Part shown: positions 8,526-16,387 of the stretch, in pieces
Layout: every line of letters begins with the position of its first letter
Position numbering within the stretch: position 1 is the stretch's first letter
Source: Phyllobacterium sp. 21LDTY02-6
GTDB lineage: Bacteria; Pseudomonadota; Alphaproteobacteria; Rhizobiales; Rhizobiaceae
Direction of reading: 5' to 3'
NCBI RefSeq assembly: GCF_023554255.2
Contig: NZ_JAMJWD020000002.1
Span: 675,435 to 739,434, forward strand
DNA length: 64,000 bases
Position numbers and translations under genes: made by a program
The notes under the pieces: generated by a model
What the model saw: the letters and a program-made list of their open reading frames with translations, nothing else
The model's database searches: none
Told to the model about the DNA's origin: nothing

Positions 8526-9003
8526 CCGTCTTCCTTTATCCTTTCAGAACTCGTTCCTGAAAGGTAAGCCATCATCCGCGCCAGGCAAGACGCCAAAGCA
8601 ATATGACATCCGAGGGCGCATTGCGCTGTCGGATGTGGACCGCCGGGATCGTCGAACCCTTGCGGGGTCCCGGTAGGTTGCTCGGAGGACAAGTCTCGTC
8701 GCGGTGAATTGGACGGCTTAAACAGGAAATGGCGGCAAGAGTCAAGTTGGCAGGCGGGCCGGCGGATGGGCGTTTCCGGCCCGCACGCCAGCTTTCATGT
8801 TGCTTTATGCACTCTATGCGTGCACTTGGCCGCAGGGCTGCGGATCGGCCGTCCAGGGTCCGATTGGTGCAAAAACTGAAATATCGGCGCAATTCGAGAC
8901 CTAAACACCGAAAATTGGGCATGAACCGGCTCAAACAGCCAGATGACAGCGGTCGAGAAAAATGGCAGATAGAAACGACGATTCAACTTTCAAGGAGATA
9001 TCC
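8526..9003. other. 478-bp intergenic region between ffh and transglycosylase gene
   Basis: The ffh-proximal half holds two stable inverted repeats, described separately. The half next to the lytic transglycosylase is ordinary; I see the AAGGAGATATCC ribosome binding site at its end but no clear promoter. No SRP RNA domain-IV signature (the GGAA tetraloop with flanking symmetric and asymmetric loops) was found. Confidence 0.5.
8606..8674 (-). promoter_or_regulatory. Structured leader candidate upstream of ffh
   Basis: Two hairpins lie 80-150 nt upstream of the ffh start. One spans 8606-8636 (arms ACATCCGA then GCGCA, separated by a GG/TG internal loop). One spans 8639-8674 (CCGGGA paired with TCCCGG around a C/G-rich loop). 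They could form a regulatory 5' leader or an independent small RNA. No terminator T tract follows either hairpin. Confidence 0.4.
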
Positions 9004-9825
9004 ATGGCATTTCGTGCCAAAAGCAGATTTTGCGCGGTCGTGGCCGCCGCCCTTCTCAGCACGGCAGGCATCGCGCAAGCCGCCTCCCAGTGTGGCAATA
9101 ATTCTGCAGGATTTAAGGAGTGGATCCAGGATTACAAGCAGGTCGCCCAGGCCCAGGGACGCGGCAGCCGCGCCATACGCGCGCTGGACGGTCTCAGCTA
9201 CGCAACGAAGACCATCAATGCAGACCGCAACCAGAAGAGCTTCAAATATTCGCTCGATCGCTTCATGCAGGTTCGCGGCGCCCAGACGATCATTTCGCGG
9301 GGACGCAAGTTCAAGGCACAGAACGCCGCGCTGTTTGACCGCCTGGAGCAGCGCTATGGTGTACCGGCAGGGCCGCTGATCGCGATCTGGGGCATGGAAA
9401 CCGGTTTCGGCAGCTATATGGGCAACCAGAATACGCTCTCGGCCGTCGCCACCCTCGCTTATGATTGCCGCCGCAGCGATTATTTCCGCAACCAGCTCGA
9501 TGCGGCCCTGCAGCTCGTCGACAATGGCACCCTGTCGCCAGACGCGCGCGGAGCGATGCACGGCGAAATCGGCCAGACCCAGTTCCTGCCGGTCAATGTG
9601 CTGCGCTACGGTGCCGATGGCGATGGCAATGGCCGCATAGACATGGTTCGCTCGAAGGCAGACGCCCTTGCGTCGACGGCCAACTTCCTCGTCGGCCATG
9701 GCTGGCGTCGCGGTGCCGGCTACCAGCCGGGCCAGGCCAATTTCGGCGCCATCCAGGGCTGGAACGCCGCCAGCGTCTACCAGCAGGCGATCGCGATCAT
9801 GGGCGCGAAGATCGACGGCGAATAA
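9004..9825 (+). CDS. Periplasmic lytic murein transglycosylase (MltB-like, SLT_2 family)
   Basis: The 273-residue protein begins with a signal peptide (cleavage likely after IAQA, about residue 26). It contains the MltB catalytic signature IAIWGMETGFGSYMG, with Glu about residue 132, followed by TLAYDCRRSDYFRNQL and the GEIGQTQFLPVN and DGDGNGRIDM segments typical of GH103 enzymes. It cleaves peptidoglycan to 1,6-anhydromuropeptides during wall remodelling. A strong AAGGAGATATCC site precedes ATG 9004; the in-frame ATG at 8962 has no such site and would spoil the signal peptide. There is no lipobox, so it is probably soluble. Confidence 0.9.
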   Translation: MAFRAKSRFCAVVAAALLSTAGIAQAASQCGNNSAGFKEWIQDYKQVAQAQGRGSRAIRALDGLSYATKTINADRNQKSFKYSLDRFMQVRGAQTIISRGRKFKAQNAALFDRLEQRYGVPAGPLIAIWGMETGFGSYMGNQNTLSAVATLAYDCRRSDYFRNQLDAALQLVDNGTLSPDARGAMHGEIGQTQFLPVNVLRYGADGDGNGRIDMVRSKADALASTANFLVGHGWRRGAGYQPGQANFGAIQGWNAASVYQQAIAIMGAKIDGE

Positions 9826-9834
9826 GACCAGTGC

Positions 9835-9858
9835 GCCGGGTGCCGTCAGGCGCCCGGC
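9835..9858 (+). terminator. Hairpin after lytic transglycosylase gene
   Basis: Ten-base arms (GCCGGGTGCC and GGCGCCCGGC, one G-T pair) around GTCA lie ten bases after the stop codon. No T tract follows, so this may be a Rho-assisted or mRNA-stabilising hairpin. Confidence 0.5.
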
Positions 9859-9954
9859 CCGATATCGCCGAAGCGGCCATCGGGGCACGCTTCACCAGTT
9901 TGTTTCGCAGGCCGCTTCCGATCCCAGCGCTGCGCCACCGTCGGAGCGCGACCC

Positions 9955-11412
9955 ATGCCGCATTCAATCGAGAGCCATGGCGAGAACGAAATCTTCGATC
10001 TCGCGCCGATTTCGCTCTGGCTGGAGGATTTCAGCGCGGTCCGCAAGCTTTTCGATACATGGCGCGCGGCGGGCGTCACCGACATCAAGGCCTATTTGCA
10101 GGCGGATGTGAATCGCATCCGCGAATGTTCGGCGCTGATCCGGGTCATCAGGGTCAACAAGAAGACGCTGTCGCTGTTCGAGGCCGATGATTTCGACCAT
10201 CTGACTGCCAATCTCGCCACCATCTTCCGTGACGACATGCTGCATTCGCATGTGCAGGAATTGTCGGCGCTCTGGGAGGGCAAGACCGAATTCTCAAGCA
10301 GCACCGTCAATTACACGCTTTCCGGGCGCCGGCTGGATATCCAGCTGCGCGGCACTATCCTGCCGGGACATGAAGCGGGCTGGGACCGGGTGCTGCTGTC
10401 GATCGAGGATGTGACCGAACGGGAGGAGGCGCGCCGCCGCCTGGTGGACAGCCAGCTTTATGCCGAGGGTCTCTTCGAACATTCGCCTGTTTCGCTCTGG
10501 GTGGAAGATTTCAGCCGCATCAAGAAGATGCTGGACGAATTGCGGGAGCGCGGCATCACCGATTTCCGCGTATTCACCGATGTCCATCCGGAATTCGTCG
10601 GGCAATGCGCGCGTGAAATCCGCGTCATCGACATCAATCGGGAGACGATGCGGCTGTTCCTTGCGCCGGACAAGGTGACGGTGCTGCGCCGCCTGCCTGA
10701 TATCCTGCGCGAGGAGGTCAACGCCCATTTCCGCGAGCAGCTGATCGAACTCTGGAACGGCAACCTGTTCCACCAGCGCGAAACGCTGAACTACGCCCTC
10801 GATGGAACGGAACGCCACGTGCTGCTGCAGTTCTCCATCCTGCCGGGGCGGGAAGAGGATTGGTCGCTGGTGCAGATATCGCTGACGGATATCACGGCCC
10901 GCAAGAAGGCCGAAGCCTATCTCGAATATCTCGGCAAGCACGACGTGCTGACCAAGCTGCACAACCGCGCCTTCTATGTCGACGAGCTGAACAGGCTGGA
11001 GCGGCGTGAATATTTCCCGGTCTCGATCCTCATCCTCGACCTGAACGGCCTGAAGACGATCAACGATCAATGGGGACACGGTGTCGGCGACGGCCTGCTG
11101 CGCCGGGTCGGCGAAGTGCTCGGCGAGGCAGTGAAACATCCCTCCTATGCGGCGCGCATAGGCGGGGACGAATTTGCCGTACTGCTGCCTGCGGTGGACG
11201 AGCTCGGCGCCACCAGCATGATCGACGAGATTCGCAGTCTCATCGAGATCAACAATCAGTTCTATTCGAACATACCGCTCAATGTCTCGATCGGCTGGGC
11301 CACCAGCGCCGCCGGCGAGAAGCTGGAGGCGGTGGTGAAGCGCGCCGACCTCATGATGTATGAGGACAAGCACCGGCACTATTCCAGCCTGGAGCGCCTC
11401 GAACGAACCTAG
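9955..11412 (+). CDS. GGDEF diguanylate cyclase with two tandem repeated sensory (PAS-like) modules
   Basis: The 485-residue protein has no membrane segment. Residues about 14-155 and 168-310 are homologous modules sharing SLWLEDFS/SLWVEDFS, GVTD/GITD and an ILPG segment, each ending in a DVTE/DITA-type helix typical of PAS-to-output linkers. The C-terminal GGDEF domain is canonical (RIGGDEF, Gly 403 first) and should make cyclic di-GMP. The inhibitory I-site position carries KHPS instead of RxxD, so product inhibition is probably lost. No EAL or HD-GYP partner is nearby. GGAG precedes the ATG. The signal sensed is unknown. Confidence 0.9.
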   Translation: MPHSIESHGENEIFDLAPISLWLEDFSAVRKLFDTWRAAGVTDIKAYLQADVNRIRECSALIRVIRVNKKTLSLFEADDFDHLTANLATIFRDDMLHSHVQELSALWEGKTEFSSSTVNYTLSGRRLDIQLRGTILPGHEAGWDRVLLSIEDVTEREEARRRLVDSQLYAEGLFEHSPVSLWVEDFSRIKKMLDELRERGITDFRVFTDVHPEFVGQCAREIRVIDINRETMRLFLAPDKVTVLRRLPDILREEVNAHFREQLIELWNGNLFHQRETLNYALDGTERHVLLQFSILPGREEDWSLVQISLTDITARKKAEAYLEYLGKHDVLTKLHNRAFYVDELNRLERREYFPVSILILDLNGLKTINDQWGHGVGDGLLRRVGEVLGEAVKHPSYAARIGGDEFAVLLPAVDELGATSMIDEIRSLIEINNQFYSNIPLNVSIGWATSAAGEKLEAVVKRADLMMYEDKHRHYSSLERLERT

Positions 11413-11422
11413 CTCCGTTCGG

Positions 11423-12526
11423 TCACGCCAAGGGCTTGAACAGGTCTGGCTGGCTTCTGGGCTGGCAGCGCAGATATTGGGGCGAAGCCTCGATCCTGCC
11501 GCCAAGCGCGGCGGCTGCGTGCCAGGGCCAGCGCGGATCATAGAGGACGGCGCGTGCAATGCCGACAGCATCGGCGTCACCGCCGGCGATGATCGACTCC
11601 GCATGTTCGGGCTCGTTGATCAGTCCGACGGCGATCGTCGTCATGCCCGTCTCCGCCTTGATCTTGCGGGCGAGCCCGACCTGGTAGCCCGGGCTGAGCG
11701 TCATCTTCTGCAATGGCGAAAGCCCGCCGCTGCTGACATGGATGGCGTCGCAGCCGCGCTGCTTCAGCGCATTGGCGAAGGCGACGCTCATATCGGCATC
11801 CCAACCGCCATCGACCCAGTCCGTCGCCGATATCCGGATCCAGACCGGCTTGTCGGGCGAGAAGGCCGCCCGGACCGCGTCGAACACCTCGAGCGGAAAG
11901 CGCATGCGATTTTCGAGGCTTCCGCCATATTCGTCCTCGCGCCGGTTGGAGAGCGGCGAAAGGAACTGGTGTAGCAGGTAGCCATGGGCGCCATGCACCT
12001 CAATGCCGTCGATCCCCAGCCGGTCCGCGCGCCGCGCCGCCTCGGCGAAGGCTTCGCGCACACGGGCGAGGCCTGCGGCGTCCAGCGCCTCCGGCGCGTC
12101 ATATTCAGCCAGGAAAGGGATGGAAGAGGCGGATACCGTCTTCCATCCGCCCGGTTCGTCCGGCGCGATCTGCTTGCCGCCCTCCCAGGGCGCCTTGACC
12201 GAGGCCTTGCGGCCGGCATGTGCCAGCTGTAGCGCGATCGGCATCGAGGAGTACTTGCGGATCGACTGAACGACGCGCTCCAGCGCCTGCTCCGTCTCGT
12301 CGGAATAAAGGCCGAGGTCCGCCGGCGAAATGCGGCCTTCCGGCGAAACCGCCGTGGCTTCGGTGACCAGCAGGCCAGCGCCCGACTGGGCGAGATTGCC
12401 GAGATGCATCATGTGCCAATCGGTGGCGGCACCGTCCTCCGCCGAATATTGGCACATGGGAGCAATGACGATCCTGTTGGCAAGTTGCATTGTGCCGAGA
12501 CTCATCGGCTGGAACAGTTGGCTCAT
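11423..12526 (-). CDS. Old yellow enzyme family NADH:flavin oxidoreductase (YqjM-like)
   Basis: This 367-residue FMN-dependent ene-reductase has the thermophilic-like/YqjM-class N-terminus with Cys about residue 25 in IAPMCQYSA. It also has LQLAHAGRKAS, the substrate-binding HGAHGYLLHQFLSP, NRREDEYGGSLENRMRF and C-terminal DAVGIARAVLYDPRWPWHAA. These enzymes reduce activated C=C bonds of enones, nitro compounds or other electrophiles. It is monocistronic, downstream of a structured spacer that may regulate it. No other redox gene is adjacent, so the natural substrate cannot be inferred. Confidence 0.92.
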   Translation of the reverse strand: MSQLFQPMSLGTMQLANRIVIAPMCQYSAEDGAATDWHMMHLGNLAQSGAGLLVTEATAVSPEGRISPADLGLYSDETEQALERVVQSIRKYSSMPIALQLAHAGRKASVKAPWEGGKQIAPDEPGGWKTVSASSIPFLAEYDAPEALDAAGLARVREAFAEAARRADRLGIDGIEVHGAHGYLLHQFLSPLSNRREDEYGGSLENRMRFPLEVFDAVRAAFSPDKPVWIRISATDWVDGGWDADMSVAFANALKQRGCDAIHVSSGGLSPLQKMTLSPGYQVGLARKIKAETGMTTIAVGLINEPEHAESIIAGGDADAVGIARAVLYDPRWPWHAAAALGGRIEASPQYLRCQPRSQPDLFKPLA

Positions 12527-12632
12527 GAAAATACCTCGGGATTGCCGTCAATGGGAAAGGAACTTCGCCAAGGATGGGGCGGCAATGCCGACGTTTCAAG
12601 TCACTGTTTTGTAATTCGGCCGGGCAATGGGC

Positions 12633-12661
12633 AAAAAAAGAGCCGGACTGAAAAGCCCGGC
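12633..12661 (-). terminator. Intrinsic terminator upstream of the OYE gene
   Basis: On the minus strand a 7-bp stem (GCCGGGC with GTCCGGC, one G-T pair) around a six-base loop is followed by TCTTTTTTT. It ends any transcript entering from the carbonic anhydrase side before the OYE gene. Confidence 0.8.
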
Positions 12662-12697
12662 CTGAGTTTTGAAGGTCAAAAAACCTCCAGAGGGGAA

Positions 12698-12766
12698 CAG
12701 CCGACGCGGCAAAATGGGAGGAGTACCGCGCCGGCTGATGTGGACATAGGGCCATTCAGCCGGCGC
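12698..12766 (-). ncRNA. Candidate RNA with mutually exclusive hairpins
   Basis: Minus-strand segment A (12766-12756, GCGCCGGCTGA) pairs perfectly over 11 bp with B (12738-12728). B also pairs over 12 bp, with one wobble, with C (12709-12698, CCGCGTCGGCTG). Only A-B or B-C can form at once. A terminator lies downstream at 12633-12661. This may be an attenuator or a small RNA. Confidence 0.45.
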
Positions 12767-12776
12767 AACAATGACG

Positions 12777-12798
12777 AAAAATGCATAGCAGCTATGCA
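12777..12798 (-). terminator. Terminator-like dyad after carbonic anhydrase gene
   Basis: A perfect 7-bp stem (TGCATAG with CTATGCA, loop CTG) is followed by TTTTT on the minus strand, 48 nt after the carbonic anhydrase stop. The symmetry could instead be a protein-binding dyad. Confidence 0.5.
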
Positions 12799-12846
12799 AG
12801 GAGGCTAAATTGCCATCAGTGGCGCCCAATCGCTGGGCGTCGTGCT

Positions 12847-13512
12847 CTATTCGGCAGCAGCGCCGGTTTCGCTTGGGTGAGGCCGGAGAAAATCGCCGGT
12901 CTCGGGATTCATCACCCACAATTCGCCTGTCGAAATGTCGAACCAGGCGCCGTGAAGCGTCAGCCTCCCCTTCTTTTCGAGAATATCGACGCAAGGAAAC
13001 GTGCGAAGGTTCCTCAGGGAATAGCGGATGGAGATGCGCTCCAGCGCGGTCTGGCGCTCGAAAGGCGTCATCAGCTCATTGGCTGAGACGGCCTCCGCCG
13101 CCGGGGCGACGAGGCTCATCCATTTGCCGATGAAATCGCCCGGCGAAAGCGGCTGGCTATCCGGGTCCAGGGCGGCCTTGATGCCGCCGCAGCGTCCATG
13201 GCCTAGAACGACGATGTTCTTGACCTTGAGGCTCTGGACGGCGAATTCGAGCGCGGCGGACGTCGAGTGATACTCATCGTCGGGGGCGTAGGGCGGCACC
13301 AGATTGGCGACGTTGCGCACGACGAAGATTTCGCCTGGCGCAGTATCGAAGATGATTTCGGGCGCGGAGCGGGAGTCGCAGCAGGCGACGACCAATGTCT
13401 CGGGAGTCTGGCCCTGCTCTGCCAATTGTCGGTAACGCAAGGTTTCATTAGCATACCGATGCTCCATGAAGTTGCGATAACCGCGGAGAAGTTTCTCGGG
13501 AAGCAATGTCAT
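12847..13512 (-). CDS. Beta-class carbonic anhydrase
   Basis: The 221-residue enzyme hydrates CO2 to bicarbonate. Zinc and catalytic residues are clear: ACCDSR (Cys about 44, Asp 46, Arg 48) and GHGRCGG (His 105, Cys 108). PGEIFVVRNVANLVPPY and the C-terminal GAWFDISTGELWV are also present. ATG 13512 gives the usual length; a TTG at 13548 would add 12 residues. It follows the pyridoxal kinase gene by about 60 bp on the same strand, so cotranscription is possible. Confidence 0.93.
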   Translation of the reverse strand: MTLLPEKLLRGYRNFMEHRYANETLRYRQLAEQGQTPETLVVACCDSRSAPEIIFDTAPGEIFVVRNVANLVPPYAPDDEYHSTSAALEFAVQSLKVKNIVVLGHGRCGGIKAALDPDSQPLSPGDFIGKWMSLVAPAAEAVSANELMTPFERQTALERISIRYSLRNLRTFPCVDILEKKGRLTLHGAWFDISTGELWVMNPETGDFLRPHPSETGAAAE

Positions 13513-13573
13513 GGCAAGTGGTCTATTCCTGATCCTGGCGAAATTCAATCCACTTCCGTATCGCGTGTCGGGG

Positions 13574-14461
13574 TCAGGCGCGAACGCCTTTGCTCGGATG
13601 CACGAGGCGGCGCATCTGCACCATGGCCATGGGCGAGGCGAGACTGGAGGCGTCGGCCTCGAGCATCAGCTCGTCCGCACCGCGTTTGGCCGAGCGGGCC
13701 ATGATCTCGAACACGGCCGCTGTCGTGCGTTGCAGCACCTGTTCCAGATCGGAGCCGCCGAGCATCCGTGCGAGGAAAAGCGCCGATGTCAGGTCGCCAA
13801 GGCCGTTGCTCGGCCCTGAGACGAGACGATGTTCGGCGAGCAGCGCCAGGGTGTGGTTGACCAGGAGGTTGCCGGTGCCCCCGGCAATCATCGGATGGGC
13901 GGAGGTCACCAGCATCGTTGCGGGGCCGGCATGAAGCGCGGCCTGCATCACGGAGCGGTTGTCGGGCAGGTCCGCCCCGGCGAGCCAGGCAAGCTCGAAC
14001 CGATTGGGCGTGGCCATGTCGGCCAGCGGCATCAGGTGATCGCGGATGGCCACGGCAGTGGCCTCGGGCACATAGAGGCCCTTTTCGTCGCCGATGACCG
14101 GATCGCAAAGATATTTCACCGCCGGGTTCCCGGCCTTTATGGTGCGGACCAGCCGGGCGACGGCGAGCGCCTGGTCGGAATTGCCGAGATATCCGGTGAG
14201 AATGCCGCCGATTTCGCCTATCCAGGGGGCGCGTTCGAGATCGGCGACGAGTTCGTCGAATTGCGCCGCATCGGGCACGATACGCCTGGCCGGACCATGG
14301 CCGGGGTGCCAGGGGAGAATGACCGTCGGCACGGCCCAGACCGGATGGCCGAGCGTCTCCAGCGCGAACACCGCGGCTCTGTTGCCGACGGAACCGCGCA
14401 CGACATGGCTGGAAATGACGAGGATGGCATTGTTAGATCCATTGGCATTTCCAGTCGTCAT
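13574..14461 (-). CDS. pdxY: Pyridoxal kinase
   Basis: This 295-residue ribokinase-fold PdxY/PdxK enzyme phosphorylates pyridoxal in B6 salvage. Landmarks are VISSHVVRGSVGNRAAVFAL at the N-terminus, GILTGYLGNSDQ, YLCDPVIGD, TPNRFELAWLAG and the anion-hole/catalytic region SGPSNGLGDLTSALF. The last motif has GLGD where many kinases have GTGD. Carbonic anhydrase follows downstream and a 78-residue membrane protein lies upstream, all on the same strand. Confidence 0.93.
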   Translation of the reverse strand: MTTGNANGSNNAILVISSHVVRGSVGNRAAVFALETLGHPVWAVPTVILPWHPGHGPARRIVPDAAQFDELVADLERAPWIGEIGGILTGYLGNSDQALAVARLVRTIKAGNPAVKYLCDPVIGDEKGLYVPEATAVAIRDHLMPLADMATPNRFELAWLAGADLPDNRSVMQAALHAGPATMLVTSAHPMIAGGTGNLLVNHTLALLAEHRLVSGPSNGLGDLTSALFLARMLGGSDLEQVLQRTTAAVFEIMARSAKRGADELMLEADASSLASPMAMVQMRRLVHPSKGVRA

Positions 14462-14538
14462 TCTTTGCTCACAGAGGTTCGGTGTTCGAAGGGGCGGATC
14501 GCTTGCAGCCGGGGGGCGGTGGCGGAATCACCGGCGCG

Positions 14539-14775
14539 TCAAACATAGCCGAAGATCGAGGCCATCAGCCATACAAACATGGCGATGAGCACGAGCAGCC
14601 CGAGCAGCCGGCCGATGCGGGTGCCCCAGACCTCGATCGAATCCGCGGGGTCGGCATCCCGGGCAGAGAAATGTCCCCTGGTGCGGCTGGCAAGCGAGCG
14701 TCCGTCGGATGATGATTCCCTGGCGACGCGATCGAGTATCCGTGCTGCGTCGTTGTCGTTCTTGTCCTCGGCCAT
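14539..14775 (-). CDS. Small single-pass membrane protein, unknown function
   Basis: The 78-residue protein has a charged N-terminal half (MAEDKNDNDAARILDRVARE) and one C-terminal hydrophobic segment (LLGLLVLIAMFVWLMASIF) that should span the membrane once. It has a good ribosome binding site (GGGGAAGAG) and codon usage like its neighbours, so it is probably real. I do not recognise the family. It lies 77 bp upstream of pdxY on the same strand and is divergent from lemA. Confidence 0.75.
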   Translation of the reverse strand: MAEDKNDNDAARILDRVARESSSDGRSLASRTRGHFSARDADPADSIEVWGTRIGRLLGLLVLIAMFVWLMASIFGYV

Positions 14776-14896
14776 CGCTCTTCCCCTGCTACGCGAACAG
14801 CATAGCGCTTTGCCAGTTCCTTTTGGAGAAAAAACTGTTTAGATTTCCGGCAGTTCGTCCAAGCGCCAGTCGGCGATGACAAACCGGAGAGGGAAC

Positions 14897-15511
14897 ATGC
14901 AGCTTATGACCATATCTGTTGCGCCGCGGCGCATGCTCACAATACTTGCGCTCGTTCTGCTGGCACCTCTCGTGTCCGCCTGCGGCTTCAACACGATACC
15001 GACCAATGAAGAGCGCGCCAAGGCTGCCTGGAGCGAAGTCCTCAACCAGTATCAGCGCCGGGCCGACCTCATTCCCAACCTCGTGGAAACGGTAAAGGGC
15101 TATGCGGCGCAGGAAAAGGATGTGCTCACATCGGTCGTCGAGGCCCGCGCCAAGGCGACGCAGGTCCAGGTTTCCGCCGAGACATTGACCAATCCCGATG
15201 CTTTCAAGACCTTCCAGGAAAACCAGGCGCAGCTTACGGGCGCACTGTCGCGCTTGCTGGCGGTGGTCGAGAACTATCCGGACCTCAAATCCAACCAGAA
15301 CTTCCTCGCGCTGCAATCGCAGCTGGAAGGCACCGAAAACCGCATCGCCGTCGCCCGGCGCGATTATATCGAGGCGGTCCGCGTCTATAATACGTCGCTC
15401 AAGACCATGCCGACGATGATCTGGAGCTGGATCTGGTTCACCGGCAACGAGCCTTACCAGACATTTACGATCGATGATGCGGCAACGCAGAATCCGCAGG
15501 TGAAGTTCTAA
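14897..15511 (+). CDS. LemA-family lipoprotein
   Basis: The 204-residue protein has a signal segment ending in a lipobox-like LVSAC (Cys about residue 29). The LemA core follows: AAWSEVLNQYQRRADLIPNL, ETVKGYAAQEKDVLTSVVEA, LKSNQNFLALQSQLEGTENR and ARRDYIEAVRVYNTSLKTMP. LemA proteins are coiled-coil envelope proteins of undefined role, commonly linked to TPM-domain genes as here. GGAGAGG precedes ATG 14897, which is therefore preferred to 14876. Two TPM-domain genes follow in the same direction, 15 bp and 3 bp apart, forming an operon. Confidence 0.92.
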   Translation: MQLMTISVAPRRMLTILALVLLAPLVSACGFNTIPTNEERAKAAWSEVLNQYQRRADLIPNLVETVKGYAAQEKDVLTSVVEARAKATQVQVSAETLTNPDAFKTFQENQAQLTGALSRLLAVVENYPDLKSNQNFLALQSQLEGTENRIAVARRDYIEAVRVYNTSLKTMPTMIWSWIWFTGNEPYQTFTIDDAATQNPQVKF

Positions 15512-15526
15512 GCCCGGTAGCAGGCG

Positions 15527-16384
15527 GTGATCGCGCGTCCTTCCGTGCCGTCATGGGCGACGAGGCATTGGCTGTGGCCGATAGCCTCGATCGTCATGCT
15601 GTCGCTGCTGGTCGTCGCAGCTCTTGCGGCGGAGCTTCCGGCACTGACAGGACGCGTCGTCGACAGTGCGAATATCATCGACGCGGCGACGGAGCAGGCG
15701 ATCACCCGCAAGCTTGAGGCGTTCGAGACGAAATCGTCGGATCAGGTCGTGGTCGTCACGGTGCCGGACCTCGCGGGCGAGGCGATCGAACCCTATTCCA
15801 ACCGGCTCTACCGCAGCTGGGCGCTTGGACAGAAGCAGGAGAACAATGGCGTCCTGCTCGTGGTCGCCCCGAACGACCGCAAGGTGCGCATCGAGGTCGG
15901 CTATGGGCTCGAGGGCACGCTGACCGACCTCCTGTCGCGGCTGATCATCGAGAATGCGATCATTCCGGGTTTCCGGTCCGGTGACTATTCAGGCGGCATC
16001 GCCAAGGGTGTCGATGACATATTGACGGTCCTCTCCGGCGATACCGCAGAATTGGAAGCTCGGGCGAAACGCAATGTGAAGGAGCCGGAATCCGATATTG
16101 ACTGGTTCATGGTGGCGTTCATCACCATCTGGGCCACCATATTCTTCGGTGGCTTCGCCATGGCCATTCTCGCCCCCATCTTCGGCCGCAAGATCGGCCC
16201 GGGCCGCTATCGCTGGCTGGGCATGAACATCGACACACGTCCATCGAGCAGCGGGCGCGGCGGCGGATGGAGCTCCGGCGGTGGCGGCTGGTCCGGCGGC
16301 GGTGGCTGGTCGGGTGGCGGCGGCGGTGGGTTTTCGGGCGGCGGCGGTTCGTCCGGTGGCGGCGGCGCTTCGGGGAGCTGGTAG
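15527..16384 (+). CDS. TPM-domain (YgcG-like) membrane protein with Gly/Ser-rich tail
   Basis: The 285-residue protein has an N-terminal signal or anchor (residues about 17-35). A TPM domain follows (ALTGRVVDSANIIDAATEQA, FETKSSDQVVVVTVPDLAG, GVLLVVAPNDRKVRIEVGYG, LEGTLTDLLSR, about 38-180). A transmembrane helix near 195-215 precedes a 40-residue low-complexity tail of Gly/Ser/Trp repeats ending GASGSW. The domain organisation is that of YgcG proteins paired with LemA. TPM domains have been linked to photosystem repair phosphatase activity in plants, but the bacterial role is unsettled. The start is GTG 15527. Confidence 0.9.
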   Translation: MIARPSVPSWATRHWLWPIASIVMLSLLVVAALAAELPALTGRVVDSANIIDAATEQAITRKLEAFETKSSDQVVVVTVPDLAGEAIEPYSNRLYRSWALGQKQENNGVLLVVAPNDRKVRIEVGYGLEGTLTDLLSRLIIENAIIPGFRSGDYSGGIAKGVDDILTVLSGDTAELEARAKRNVKEPESDIDWFMVAFITIWATIFFGGFAMAILAPIFGRKIGPGRYRWLGMNIDTRPSSSGRGGGWSSGGGGWSGGGGWSGGGGGGFSGGGGSSGGGGASGSW

Positions 16385-16387
16385 ACC

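Larger units (their letters stand above)
12527..12846. other. 320-bp structured spacer between carbonic anhydrase and OYE genes
   Basis: On the minus strand this spacer contains, in order: a dyad with a T run just after the carbonic anhydrase gene; three mutually complementary segments; a T6 run; and a strong intrinsic terminator about 110 nt before the OYE start. No reading frame with a good ribosome binding site was found. The arrangement fits a small RNA or an attenuated leader. Confidence 0.55.

Noticed and set aside
8639-8674. Minus-strand GGGTTCGACGATCCC resembling a tRNA T-arm
   Set aside because: The loop is nine bases, and no acceptor, D or anticodon stems can be drawn around it.
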